From: Burkholderia cenocepacia
GTDB lineage: Bacteria > Pseudomonadota > Gammaproteobacteria > Burkholderiales > Burkholderiaceae
Assembly (NCBI RefSeq): GCF_900446215.1
Contig: NZ_UAQZ01000012.1
Span: forward strand, 1 to 64,000
DNA length: 64,000 nucleotides
Reading direction: 5' to 3'
A program made the position numbers and the translations under genes. The notes below the pieces were generated by a model. It was given only the letters and a program-made list of their open reading frames with translations. It was not told where the DNA came from and did not search any database. Shown piece after piece: positions 1 to 8,745 of this stretch (its first letter is position 1; each line of letters opens with the position of its first letter).

Positions 1-77
1 GACGCGTTGCTTGCAGCTGCAGCACACAGCATCGCCGCGGCGGTGATCGGCAACAGCTTTTGCATCTTGATATTCAT
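1..77 (-). CDS. Exported protein, 5' end only
   Basis: Only the first 25 or so codons lie in the window. The start is ATG at 77, with a GGAG ribosome-binding site a few bases upstream. The translation opens MNIKMQKLLPI and continues as an alanine-rich hydrophobic stretch, a typical Sec signal peptide, so the product is probably periplasmic or outer membrane. The mature part is outside the window. Periplasmic binding protein or porin are both possible and neither can be supported from here. Confidence 0.6.
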   Translation of the reverse strand, partial: MNIKMQKLLPITAAAMLCAAAASNA

Positions 78-447
78 GTAAGTCTCCAGTTCGGTCCCAA
101 TAAACGCCATCGCCCGGTGCCCCGCTGCCATCCCCGTGTTTGCAATCACTGGACGATTCGCCGGTTGCATCGTTCATGCACTTGGCCTCAAGCACGTGAA
201 AACAGCCGCTTTTAGCGGCCACCCGCCCGTACTTGCGCGCAAGTGTAGGTGATCAAATTAATTTGTGGGACTTTTTTGGGGTAGTGGTAACACTACCGAT
301 ACGCGCGCTTTGGAAGGAGGACTCGAATATCGCCGCAAGCCCCGCCGGATAAGGGTTTCCGCTAATTCCCGGCGATCTTTTGAAAGGTCGTTTCAACGCA
401 TTCCCGGGGTATTTCGATTCGGTATTTTGTGCCCGGGATCGTTGAAT
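78..447. other. Intergenic region with two small inverted repeats
   Basis: No convincing gene. It must hold the promoter of the exported-protein gene that starts at 77 on the minus strand. Visible structure: a perfect 14-bp palindrome at 231-244 (half-site ACTTGCG) and a 6-bp inverted repeat with a 3-base loop at 205-219. Either could be an operator or small hairpin. The segment around 250-420 is less G+C-rich than its surroundings. Confidence 0.5.
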
Positions 448-475
448 GAAACGCGTGTGACGGCACACGCGTTTC
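448..475 (-). terminator. Perfect 12-bp hairpin after the nitronate monooxygenase gene
   Basis: The arms 448-459 and 464-475 are exactly complementary around a 4-base loop. It lies 40 bp past the stop of the minus-strand gene ending at 516, where a terminator would be expected. Neither side has a clear T tract, so a role in RNA 3'-end stability is as likely as intrinsic termination. Confidence 0.45.
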
Positions 476-515
476 GTCGTCCGACATGAACGATTTCTGG
501 CGGCCGATGCGGGGT

Positions 516-1598
516 TCAGGCGGCCGAGGCGCGCCATTCGGCGTCGAGCGCGGCAACCAGTTGCGACGTCGTCAGCGTGTCGCCGCGCCGCCGCGCGAGG
601 GGTGCGCCCTGCCCGGCCCACAGCGACAGATAGTCGCCGTCGTTCGCGCGCGCGGCGGCCTGGCGCAGCGGCTGGGTCAGCGCGTTCTGCACCGGATACG
701 GTGCCGCGTCGGCCACGTGCTCGCCGAGCCGCGCCATCAGCGTGTTGCGCAGCCCGCGTGCGTGACGGCCGGTAATCGCGCGCGTGACCTGCGTCGACGT
801 ATCGGCGCTCGCGAGCAGACGCGCCTTCCAGTCCGCGGCGATCGCGCTTTCCGCGCACGTGAGGAACGCGGTGCCGAGTTGCGCGGCCTGCGCGCCGAGC
901 GCGAGCGCGGCCGCGATCCCGCGGCCGTCCATGATGCCGCCCGCGGCCAGCACGGGCAGCCCCGTCGCGTCGACGAGTTGCGGGACGAGCGCGAGCGTGC
1001 CGATCAGCGCGTCGTCGGCGGAGCCGATGAAGGTGCCGCGATGGCCGCCGGCCTCGGCGCCCTGCGCGGACAGCGCGTCGGCACCGGCCGCCTGCCACGC
1101 GAGCCCTTCGGCCACGTGCGTCGCGGTGCCGATCACATAAGTGCCGGCGGCTTTCAGGCGGGCGACGTCGGCCGCGTCGAGCACGCCGAACGTGAAGCTC
1201 GCGACCGGCACGCGCAGCGCAACGAGCGCATCGAGCTGCGCGCGGAAATCGGGCGCATAGCGCGCGGGCGCCGTGCCCGGCGGCAAGCCGAGCGTCGCGT
1301 TCAGCGGGTCGATCGCGGCCAGCGCACGCGCGACGGTCGCCGCATCGGGCGCGGCTTCATCGGGCAACACGAACAGGTTGATCGCGAACGGGCGATCGGT
1401 CGCCGCGCGGATCGCGGCGACTTCGGCCTCGATGCGCTCGGGCGCGAGCGCGCCGGCGCCGAGGCTGCCGAGCGCACCGGCATTCGACGCGGCGGCGACC
1501 ATCGCGGTCGTGGTCGCGCCGACCATCGGCGCCTGCACGAGCGGCAGACGCAGGCCGAAGCGTTCGGAAAAGGGGGTGGACAACGAGCGGGCAGACAT
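516..1598 (-). CDS. Nitronate monooxygenase (2-nitropropane dioxygenase family)
   Basis: A 360-residue FMN-dependent TIM-barrel enzyme that would oxidise alkyl nitronates to carbonyl compounds and nitrite; cytoplasmic. Family features visible: QAPM at residues 22-25 followed by SNAG at 38-41 (N-terminal FMN-site motif), AEAGGHRGTF with the expected catalytic His at 186, and AAGGIMDGRG at 218-227, a phosphate-binding loop. The arrangement fits class I enzymes. It is divergent from the dienelactone hydrolase gene, with about 220 bp shared between the two starts. The physiological substrate cannot be told from sequence; members detoxify nitronates such as propionate-3-nitronate. Confidence 0.85.
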   Translation of the reverse strand: MSARSLSTPFSERFGLRLPLVQAPMVGATTTAMVAAASNAGALGSLGAGALAPERIEAEVAAIRAATDRPFAINLFVLPDEAAPDAATVARALAAIDPLNATLGLPPGTAPARYAPDFRAQLDALVALRVPVASFTFGVLDAADVARLKAAGTYVIGTATHVAEGLAWQAAGADALSAQGAEAGGHRGTFIGSADDALIGTLALVPQLVDATGLPVLAAGGIMDGRGIAAALALGAQAAQLGTAFLTCAESAIAADWKARLLASADTSTQVTRAITGRHARGLRNTLMARLGEHVADAAPYPVQNALTQPLRQAAARANDGDYLSLWAGQGAPLARRRGDTLTTSQLVAALDAEWRASAA

Positions 1599-1822
1599 GG
1601 CGAATCCTTCGATGACGATGCGCGAAAGCGCTTTGTAAAGGCCGACACATCGACTCTATCGAAGCGGCGCGGCGCCGAAAAATGAATAATCGAGATCGAA
1701 ACGATCGCTGCGCGAGAAACGGGCGCGTGCACTGCAGCATCGAACGATTGGTGGCACACTAGGCCGCCCTCTTTCACCCTGGGGGCGCGCATTGCGCACC
1801 CCGCACGCCAGGAGTTCAGAAC

Positions 1823-2515
1823 GTGACTGCCCAATGGATCGACATCCCGACCGGTAACGACAGCTTCGGCGGCTATCTCGCGCTGCCCAAGCGCGGCAAG
1901 GGCCCTGCCGTCATCATCATCCAGGAGATTTTCGGCGTGAACGCGCACATCCGTGCGGTCGCCGACCAATACGCGGCCGACGGCTTCGTCGCGCTCGCGC
2001 CCGACGTGTTCTGGCGCACGCAGCCGCGCGTCGAGCTGACCTACGAAGGCGCGGATCGCGACAAGGGCATCGAGCTGATGAAAAAGACCGACGTGGGGCT
2101 CGCGGTCGCGGACATCGGCGCGGCGGCCGACGCGTTGCGCGCCCGCCCCGAAGTGGACGGCAAGCTCGCCGCGATCGGCTACTGCTTCGGCGGCCAGCTC
2201 GCGTACCGCGCGGCCGCAACCGGCAAGCTCGATGCGGCGGTGTCCTATTACGGCGGCGGCATCCAGAACGCGCTCGACCTCGCCGGCCAGGTCACGCAGC
2301 CGATCCTGTTCCACTACGCGGAAAACGACCACGGCATTCCGCTCACCGCGGTCGACCAGGTGAAGGCCGCGTTCGCCGGCCACGGCCATGCGTCGTTCCA
2401 CGTGTACCCGGGCGCCGAGCACGGCTTCAACTGCACGGACCGCGCGTCGTACAACCAGCGTGCCGCGGCGCTCGCGCACGGCCGCACGCTGACGTTCCTC
2501 GCCGAGCACCTCTAA
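1823..2515 (+). CDS. Dienelactone hydrolase family protein
   Basis: A 230-residue alpha/beta hydrolase. The DLH triad is readable: nucleophile Cys121 in GYCFGG, Asp169 in HYAENDHG and His200 in GAEHGF. Glu35 (IIIQEIFG) sits where carboxymethylenebutenolidase holds its regulatory glutamate. Classical members open dienelactone to maleylacetate in chlorocatechol breakdown, but no other catechol-pathway gene is nearby, so a general lactone or ester hydrolase role is safer. The start ATG/GTG region has AGGAG at 1811-1815; the GTG at 1823 gives the DLH-like N-terminus MTAQWIDI. It is followed after 80 bp by the amidase gene on the same strand. Confidence 0.88.
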   Translation: MTAQWIDIPTGNDSFGGYLALPKRGKGPAVIIIQEIFGVNAHIRAVADQYAADGFVALAPDVFWRTQPRVELTYEGADRDKGIELMKKTDVGLAVADIGAAADALRARPEVDGKLAAIGYCFGGQLAYRAAATGKLDAAVSYYGGGIQNALDLAGQVTQPILFHYAENDHGIPLTAVDQVKAAFAGHGHASFHVYPGAEHGFNCTDRASYNQRAAALAHGRTLTFLAEHL

Positions 2516-2595
2516 AAGCGCCGGCCGCGGGCCCGCCACGCCGGGCCCGCGTTATGCTCGCACCATCGCCATGAGTCACAACGGGGGTGACCGCG

Positions 2596-4074
2596 ATGCA
2601 CTCGGACTATCTCGCGCATGACGCCATCGGACTCGCCGCGCTCGTGCGCGACCGCCAGGCCAGCCCGCGCGAACTGCTCGACGCCGCGATCGGCCAGGCC
2701 GAAGCGGTCAACGGCGCGATCAACGCGATCGTGCTGCAGGACTACGAAGCCGCGCGCCAGCGTGCGGCGAGCGCGCCCGAACCGGGCGCCGCCACGCCGT
2801 TCGCGGGCGTGCCGTATCTCGTCAAGGATCTCGGCGCGGCGGTCGCCGGCTTGCCGCTGTCGATGGGCAGCCGGCACTACCGCTACTTCGTGCCGGCCGA
2901 CGATTCGCCGGTGATCGCGCGCAGCCGCGCGGCGGGTCTGAACGTGTTCGGCAAGACCAACACGTCCGAGATCGGCCAGATGCCGTATACGGAACCCGAA
3001 CTGTTCGGCGCGTGCCGCAACCCGTGGAATCTCGACCACACGCCCGGCGGCTCGAGCGGCGGCGCGGCGGCGGCCGTCGCGGCCGGCATCGTGCCGCTCG
3101 CACACGCGTCCGACGGCGGCGGCTCGATCCGCATTCCGGCGTCGTGCTGCGGGCTGTTCGGCCTGAAGCCGAGCCGCAACCCGGTGCTGGTCGACCTGCC
3201 GTCGAACGGCGAACTCGTGGTCCAGCATGCGGTGTCGCGCAGCGTGCGCGACAGTGCGCTGCTGCTCGACGTGACGACCGGCCAGACGCTGCCGCCCGGC
3301 GCGCCCGGTACCTTCCTCGGCGCGCTCGATACGCCGCCCGGCCCGTTGCGGATCGGCCTCGTCATCGATCCGATGCTCGCGCCGGCGCTCGCCGACGACA
3401 CGCGCGCGGCGCTCGACGACGCGGCCGCGCTGCTCGAATCGCTCGGCCATCACGTCGAGCCGACGACGCTGCAGATCGACTATGTGCGCGCGGCCGAAAC
3501 CTTCCTGACGCTGTGGGCGACGATCGCCGAAGAAATGGTGCTCGGCGCGCGCGAGCTGACCGGGCGCACGCCGCGGCGCGGCGAATTCGAGGCCGCGACG
3601 TGGGCGATGGCCGTGGTCGGCCGCCGCCTCGCGCGCACGCGCCTGCCGGACGTACTCGAATGGCAGCGCCAGCTCACCGTGCAGGTCGCCGGTCTCGTGT
3701 CGCGCTACGACGCGATCCTGTGCGCCTCGCTCGCGGGGCCGCCGGTGAAGATCGGCGAACTGCAGCCGACGCCGTTCGAATCCGCGCAGATGAAGCTGGT
3801 CGCCGCGTTGCCGGTGAAGCCGCTGCTGAAGGAAATGCTCGCGAAGTCGTCGGAGAAGGCGTTCGCGTGGGCCGGCTGCACCGAGCTGTTCAACCTGACC
3901 GGCCAGCCGGCGATGTCGGTGCCGCTGTACTGGAATGCGCGCGGGCTGCCGATCGGCGTGCAGTTCGCCGCCCGCCACGCGGACGAAGCGTTGCTGCTGA
4001 AGCTCGCGCGGCAGCTCGAACAGGCGCGGCCGTGGTTCGACCGCCGCCCGCCGCTGATGCAGGCGCAGCGCTGA
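2596..4074 (+). CDS. Amidase signature family protein
   Basis: About 492 residues from ATG 2596 (a GTG at 2587 would add three residues and overlaps the G-rich ribosome site). The Ser-cisSer-Lys triad of amidase-signature enzymes is visible: Lys77 in YLVKDLG, the glycine/serine loop GGSSGG near 151-156, and the nucleophile Ser177 in DGGGSIRIPA. These enzymes hydrolyse amides to acid plus ammonia. It is not accompanied by gatB or gatC, so it is a stand-alone amidase rather than the transamidosome subunit. It may be cotranscribed with the hydrolase upstream. Substrate unknown. Confidence 0.85.
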   Translation: MHSDYLAHDAIGLAALVRDRQASPRELLDAAIGQAEAVNGAINAIVLQDYEAARQRAASAPEPGAATPFAGVPYLVKDLGAAVAGLPLSMGSRHYRYFVPADDSPVIARSRAAGLNVFGKTNTSEIGQMPYTEPELFGACRNPWNLDHTPGGSSGGAAAAVAAGIVPLAHASDGGGSIRIPASCCGLFGLKPSRNPVLVDLPSNGELVVQHAVSRSVRDSALLLDVTTGQTLPPGAPGTFLGALDTPPGPLRIGLVIDPMLAPALADDTRAALDDAAALLESLGHHVEPTTLQIDYVRAAETFLTLWATIAEEMVLGARELTGRTPRRGEFEAATWAMAVVGRRLARTRLPDVLEWQRQLTVQVAGLVSRYDAILCASLAGPPVKIGELQPTPFESAQMKLVAALPVKPLLKEMLAKSSEKAFAWAGCTELFNLTGQPAMSVPLYWNARGLPIGVQFAARHADEALLLKLARQLEQARPWFDRRPPLMQAQR

Positions 4075-4116
4075 TTCAGCGGCTTCCGCCACGCGGCATG
4101 CGCGGCGCTTCACGAT

Positions 4117-4152
4117 AAAAAAGCCCCGCCGGCGCAAACCGGCGGGGCTTTC
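4117..4152. terminator. Bidirectional intrinsic terminator between amidase and metF
   Basis: A perfect 12-bp GC-rich stem (4121-4132 with 4139-4150) around CGCAAA, preceded by an A-run and followed by T's. It can end transcription of the plus-strand amidase and, better, the minus-strand metF transcript, whose RNA would carry the U tract. Confidence 0.85.
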
Positions 4153-4176
4153 ACACAGGCAACCGCGTGATGGCGC

Positions 4177-5007
4177 TTACACCGCGAGCCGTTCGCAGAT
4201 CGTCCGCGTGGCGGTCGCCGCGTTCAGCGTGTAGAAATGCAGCCCCGGCACGCCCGCGTCGATCAGGCGCTGGCACAGGCTCGTGACGACGTCCGCGCCG
4301 AACGCGCGGATCGACTCGCGATCGTCGCCGAAGCTCTCGAGCCGGCGCGCGACCCAGCGCGGCACTTCGGCGCCGCACATCTCGGAGAAGCGCATCAGCT
4401 GCGAGAAGTTCGTGATCGGCATGATGCCCGGCACGATCGGCACGTCCACCCCGAGCTTGCGCGCATCGTCGACGAAGCGGAAATACGCATCCGCATTGAA
4501 GAAGTACTGCGTGATCGCGGAATTCGCGCCCGCTTTCACCTTGCGCGCGAAATTCTCGAGATCGGCCTTCGGCGAGCGCGATTGCGGGTGGTACTCCGGG
4601 TAGCCGGCGACCTCGATGTGGAACCAGTCGCCATGCTCGGCGCGGATGAAGCTGACGAGCTCGGACGCATAGCGCAGCTCGCCGACCTCGCCCATCCCCG
4701 ACGGCAGGTCGCCGCGCAGCGCGACGATGTGCCGGATGCCGTGCGAGCGGTACTGGTCGAGGATCGCGCGCAGGCTGTCGCGCGACGAGCCGATGCACGA
4801 CAGGTGCGGCGCGGCTTCGAGGCCGTCCTTCTGCATGTCGAGCACGGTATCGAGCGTGCCCTGCTGCGTCGATCCGCCGGCGCCGAACGTCACGGAGACG
4901 AATTTCGGCTTCAGCGGCAGCAGCTGCGCGCGCGTGGCGCGCAGCTTCTCGACGCCGTCCGCCGTCTTCGGCGGGAAGAATTCAAACGAGAGTTCGATCG
5001 GTTTCAT
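4177..5007 (-). CDS. metF: 5,10-methylenetetrahydrofolate reductase
   Basis: A 276-residue FAD enzyme that reduces methylenetetrahydrofolate to 5-methyl-THF, the methyl donor for methionine synthesis; cytoplasmic. Length and the N-terminal ELSFEFFPPKT motif (catalytic Glu region) are standard for bacterial MetF, followed by SVTFGAGGS near residue 40 and a C-terminal FYTLN motif. It is the last gene of ahcY - small membrane protein - metF on the minus strand. ahcY and metF together serve the activated-methyl cycle, so they may be coexpressed under the SAH riboswitch at 6953-7064. That coupling is inference from order and spacing. Confidence 0.95.
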   Translation of the reverse strand: MKPIELSFEFFPPKTADGVEKLRATRAQLLPLKPKFVSVTFGAGGSTQQGTLDTVLDMQKDGLEAAPHLSCIGSSRDSLRAILDQYRSHGIRHIVALRGDLPSGMGEVGELRYASELVSFIRAEHGDWFHIEVAGYPEYHPQSRSPKADLENFARKVKAGANSAITQYFFNADAYFRFVDDARKLGVDVPIVPGIMPITNFSQLMRFSEMCGAEVPRWVARRLESFGDDRESIRAFGADVVTSLCQRLIDAGVPGLHFYTLNAATATRTICERLAV

Positions 5008-5037
5008 GATTCGATGGGGTTGGGCCTGCGCCCGCCC

Positions 5038-5391
5038 TCAGCCGATGTCGCGCTGGCCGAAGATCAGGGCGGACAGCAGCCACGACACGATGCTGTACAG
5101 GATCGAACCGAAGAACGCGGACCAGAACCCCGACACCTCGAAGCCCTTCAGCAGCGACGACGCGAACCAGAAGCACAGCGCGTTCACGACGAGGATGAAC
5201 ACCCCGAGCGTGACGATCGTGACGGGCAGCGTCAGCAGGATCAGCACCGGCCGGATCACCGTGTTGATCAGCCCGAGCACCACCGCGATGATCAGCGCGG
5301 TGCCGAAGCTCTTGATGTGGATCGACGGCACGAGGTACGTGATGATCAGCAGCGCCAGCGCGTTGATGACCCAGGTGAGGATGACGCTCAT
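5038..5391 (-). CDS. Small membrane protein of the phage holin 4_2 (YvlD-like) family
   Basis: 117 residues from ATG 5391, chosen because GGAG lies just upstream; the longer reading frame begins in low-complexity sequence. About four hydrophobic segments are visible, starting VILTWVINALALLIITYLV. The hydrophobic pattern and length fit the phage_holin_4_2 family of inner-membrane proteins, which despite the name are common chromosomal genes with no known lysis role. It lies between ahcY and metF, 30 bp before metF, an arrangement I recall as common in beta-proteobacteria. Function unknown. Confidence 0.8.
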   Translation of the reverse strand: MSVILTWVINALALLIITYLVPSIHIKSFGTALIIAVVLGLINTVIRPVLILLTLPVTIVTLGVFILVVNALCFWFASSLLKGFEVSGFWSAFFGSILYSIVSWLLSALIFGQRDIG

Positions 5392-5412
5392 GGAGTGCTC
5401 CGGTTCGGTTGT

Positions 5413-5438
5413 CGATCGGTACGATCGGTACGATCGGT
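5413..5438. repeat. Short 9-bp tandem repeat between ahcY and the membrane protein
   Basis: Nearly three copies of CGATCGGTA in tandem in the short spacer between ahcY and the next gene. Too small to assign a function; it may be a slippage product. Confidence 0.6.
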
Positions 5439-5499
5439 GAGCGCCGCCGCGCCGTGCGCCCGCGACGGGCGCGCACGGCACGGCGGCCGCGCATCAGTA

Positions 5500-6921
<1,422 letters not shown>

Positions 6922-6952
6922 GCCCTCCTTTCTAAAAAGTTTCTAGATTGGT

Positions 6953-7064
6953 GACGTGAGCGCCGTTCAGGAAGCGGGGCCGGCGCGAAAAAATCGCCGC
7001 ACGGCTGCTTGGTGAAGCTCTCCGAGCCTGGCGGACGCTGGTGGTCCGTCGCAACGCTCCTCGG
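6953..7064 (-). promoter_or_regulatory. S-adenosylhomocysteine (SAH) riboswitch
   Basis: Read on the minus strand, the ahcY leader holds the hallmark segments of the SAH riboswitch in order: CCGAGGAGCGUUGC at the 5' end, CCAGGCUCGG closing the first helix (CCGAG 7064-7060 pairs with CUCGG near 7026-7022), and AACGGCGCUCACG at 6967-6954, whose GCGCUC can pair with the GAGCG loop as a pseudoknot. The class is an ON switch found upstream of ahcY in proteobacteria. Position, 32 bp before the ahcY start, fits. Recognised by motif memory, not by a covariance-model search. Confidence 0.88.
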
Positions 7065-7169
7065 AAAACGGAGGGGATTGTAGCAAATCGGCGCGCGGAA
7101 TGCGCAAGGACCCGCACACGAGCGCGGCACGGGCGCGCGGCGCCGGCGCGCGCGGCCGTCGACAAAGGG

Positions 7170-7904
7170 TCAGGACTCGGCGCCGACCCACGCCTGTTCG
7201 CGCAGCCGCGCGCGCAGGCGCGCGACGGCCTGGCTGTGCAGCTGGCACACGCGCGATTCGCTCACTTCGAGCACCGCGCCGATCTCGCGCAGATTCAGAC
7301 CCCGTTCGTAGTACAGCGACATCAATAGCTTCTCGCGCTCCGGCAGCCGCTCGATCGCTTCGACGAGCGCCTCGCGCAGGTGCTCGTCGAGCAGCGCCGA
7401 CAACGGATCGGCGTGATCGACGCGATAACGGTCGAGGAACGGCTCGTCGTCGGCCGCGCGGTCGAAATCCTCGTAGTAGATGAGCTGGCTGCCGTGCAGG
7501 TCCTGCAGCATCCCCTGGTATTCGTCGAGCGGCATGTTCAGGTGCTGCGCGATCTCGGTCTCGCTCGCCGAGCGGCCGAGGTGCTGCTCGACCTGGTGCA
7601 CCGCGTGCTCGACCTCGCGCGACGTCTTGCGCAGGCTGCGCGGCAGCCAGTCGTTGCTGCGCAGCTCGTCGAGCATCGCGCCGCGGATGCGCTGCGTCGC
7701 ATAGGTCTCGAACTGCGCGCCCTGGTCTTCCTTGTAGCGGCCGGCCGCGTCCATCAGGCCGATCATGCCGGCCTGGATCAGGTCGTCGAGATCGACGCTC
7801 GCCGGCATCTTCGCGACGAGTTGCAGCCCGAGGCGGCGCACGAGCGGCGCATATTGCGCGAGCACGTCGGCCTGGGACATCTTTCCTTGAGCGTTGTACA
7901 TCAT
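7170..7904 (-). CDS. fliA: RNA polymerase sigma factor FliA (sigma-28)
   Basis: 244 residues from ATG 7904, which has GGAG six bases upstream; upstream in-frame sequence is arginine-rich noise. It directs RNA polymerase to late flagellar genes, recognising TAAA-N15-GCCGATAA type promoters, one of which is seen before fliC here. Regions: sigma-2 with QYAPLVRRLGLQL and DLDDLIQAGMIGLMDA, sigma-3, and a C-terminal sigma-4 helix-turn-helix with LREIGAVLEVSESRVCQLHSQA. It is the last gene of flhB-flhA-flhF-flhG-fliA, 22 bp after flhG. No flgM lies in the window; that anti-sigma factor must be elsewhere. Confidence 0.96.
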   Translation of the reverse strand: MMYNAQGKMSQADVLAQYAPLVRRLGLQLVAKMPASVDLDDLIQAGMIGLMDAAGRYKEDQGAQFETYATQRIRGAMLDELRSNDWLPRSLRKTSREVEHAVHQVEQHLGRSASETEIAQHLNMPLDEYQGMLQDLHGSQLIYYEDFDRAADDEPFLDRYRVDHADPLSALLDEHLREALVEAIERLPEREKLLMSLYYERGLNLREIGAVLEVSESRVCQLHSQAVARLRARLREQAWVGAES

Positions 7905-7926
7905 GGCTCTCTCCTTCGGGTGGCGC

Positions 7927-8745
7927 TCACGCGGCGTGTGCCGCGCCCGCCTCGTACGACGGCTTGCCGCCGGCGTGGACCGCCCGGCCCGCACCCGAAC
8001 GCGGGCGCATCGGCCAGTACAACAGGTCGGCGGCAATCTGCCGGTAGTCGCGCGCGGCGGGCGACGACGGGAACGCGTCGACCACCGCATGCATCAGGTC
8101 GCGGGCGTGCTCGACGAGCGGATCGGCGCTCACGCAGCCCGCATCGGCGATCGACACGGTCAGGTAGCGGCTCGCGACGCCCGCGAGGTTGTCGAAGGCC
8201 GTCTTCGCGTCCGCGTGGCTGCCGACCTGATTGGTCAGCACGCGGAACTGCGCGAACGCGTGCGCGAAATGCAGCCGCTTCATGCACGCGTATGCCTCGG
8301 TGATCGCCTGCGCGGCGACCCGCGTGACGACCAGCACGTCGTGCGCTTCGCGCGCGAGCGCCGAGAACGAGCCGTCGGCGCCGAGCTGCGCGTCGACGAG
8401 CACGATGTCGGCCGGGCCGTCGATGAAGTCGCTCAGTTGCGCGTCGCTGTAGCCGGCGCGCGCGAGCCGCGCGGCGCCGCACAGGCCGAAGCCGGCCGCC
8501 ACCCGCGTGCGTTCGCCGTCGCGCAGCCATGCGCCCGCGAGCGTCGCGCTGGCCGAGTGCACGTCGGCGCGCTCGTCGACGACGAGCACGTCCTTGCCGA
8601 GCGACGCGAGCGCCGCCGCAAGATTCACCACGGTGGACGTGCAGCCGACGCCCGCCGGCCCGCCCGTCACCGCGACGATGCGCGACGCGCGCCCGGCCAG
8701 CAGGCGCCGCAGCCCTTCGGCCTGATCGATGATCCGTTTATCCAA
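7927..8745 (-). CDS. flhG: FlhG/FleN-type MinD-like ATPase, degenerate P-loop
   Basis: A 272-residue MinD/ParA-fold protein that, with FlhF, sets flagellar number and position. It overlaps the end of flhF by 8 bp, a coupled arrangement. N-terminal residues 22-60 show the MinD strand-loop-strand pattern, and VVDERAD near 55-61 takes the place of the usual switch I/II aspartates. The odd point is the ATP loop: where FlhG has KGGVGKT, this protein reads GGPAGVGCTS (28-37), so both the signature lysine and the Walker lysine are absent. It may bind nucleotide poorly or act without hydrolysis. Function by context is secure; biochemical activity is not. Confidence 0.85.
   Translation of the reverse strand: MDKRIIDQAEGLRRLLAGRASRIVAVTGGPAGVGCTSTVVNLAAALASLGKDVLVVDERADVHSASATLAGAWLRDGERTRVAAGFGLCGAARLARAGYSDAQLSDFIDGPADIVLVDAQLGADGSFSALAREAHDVLVVTRVAAQAITEAYACMKRLHFAHAFAQFRVLTNQVGSHADAKTAFDNLAGVASRYLTVSIADAGCVSADPLVEHARDLMHAVVDAFPSSPAARDYRQIAADLLYWPMRPRSGAGRAVHAGGKPSYEAGAAHAA

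Noticed and set aside
231..244. 14-bp perfect palindrome near the left edge as a transposon end or integration site
   Set aside because: No second copy, target duplication or transposase is visible; a regulator site is simpler.
5038..5391. Holin-like gene as a sign of a prophage near ahcY
   Set aside because: This family is a common chromosomal membrane protein found between ahcY and metF in related bacteria; no other phage gene is near.
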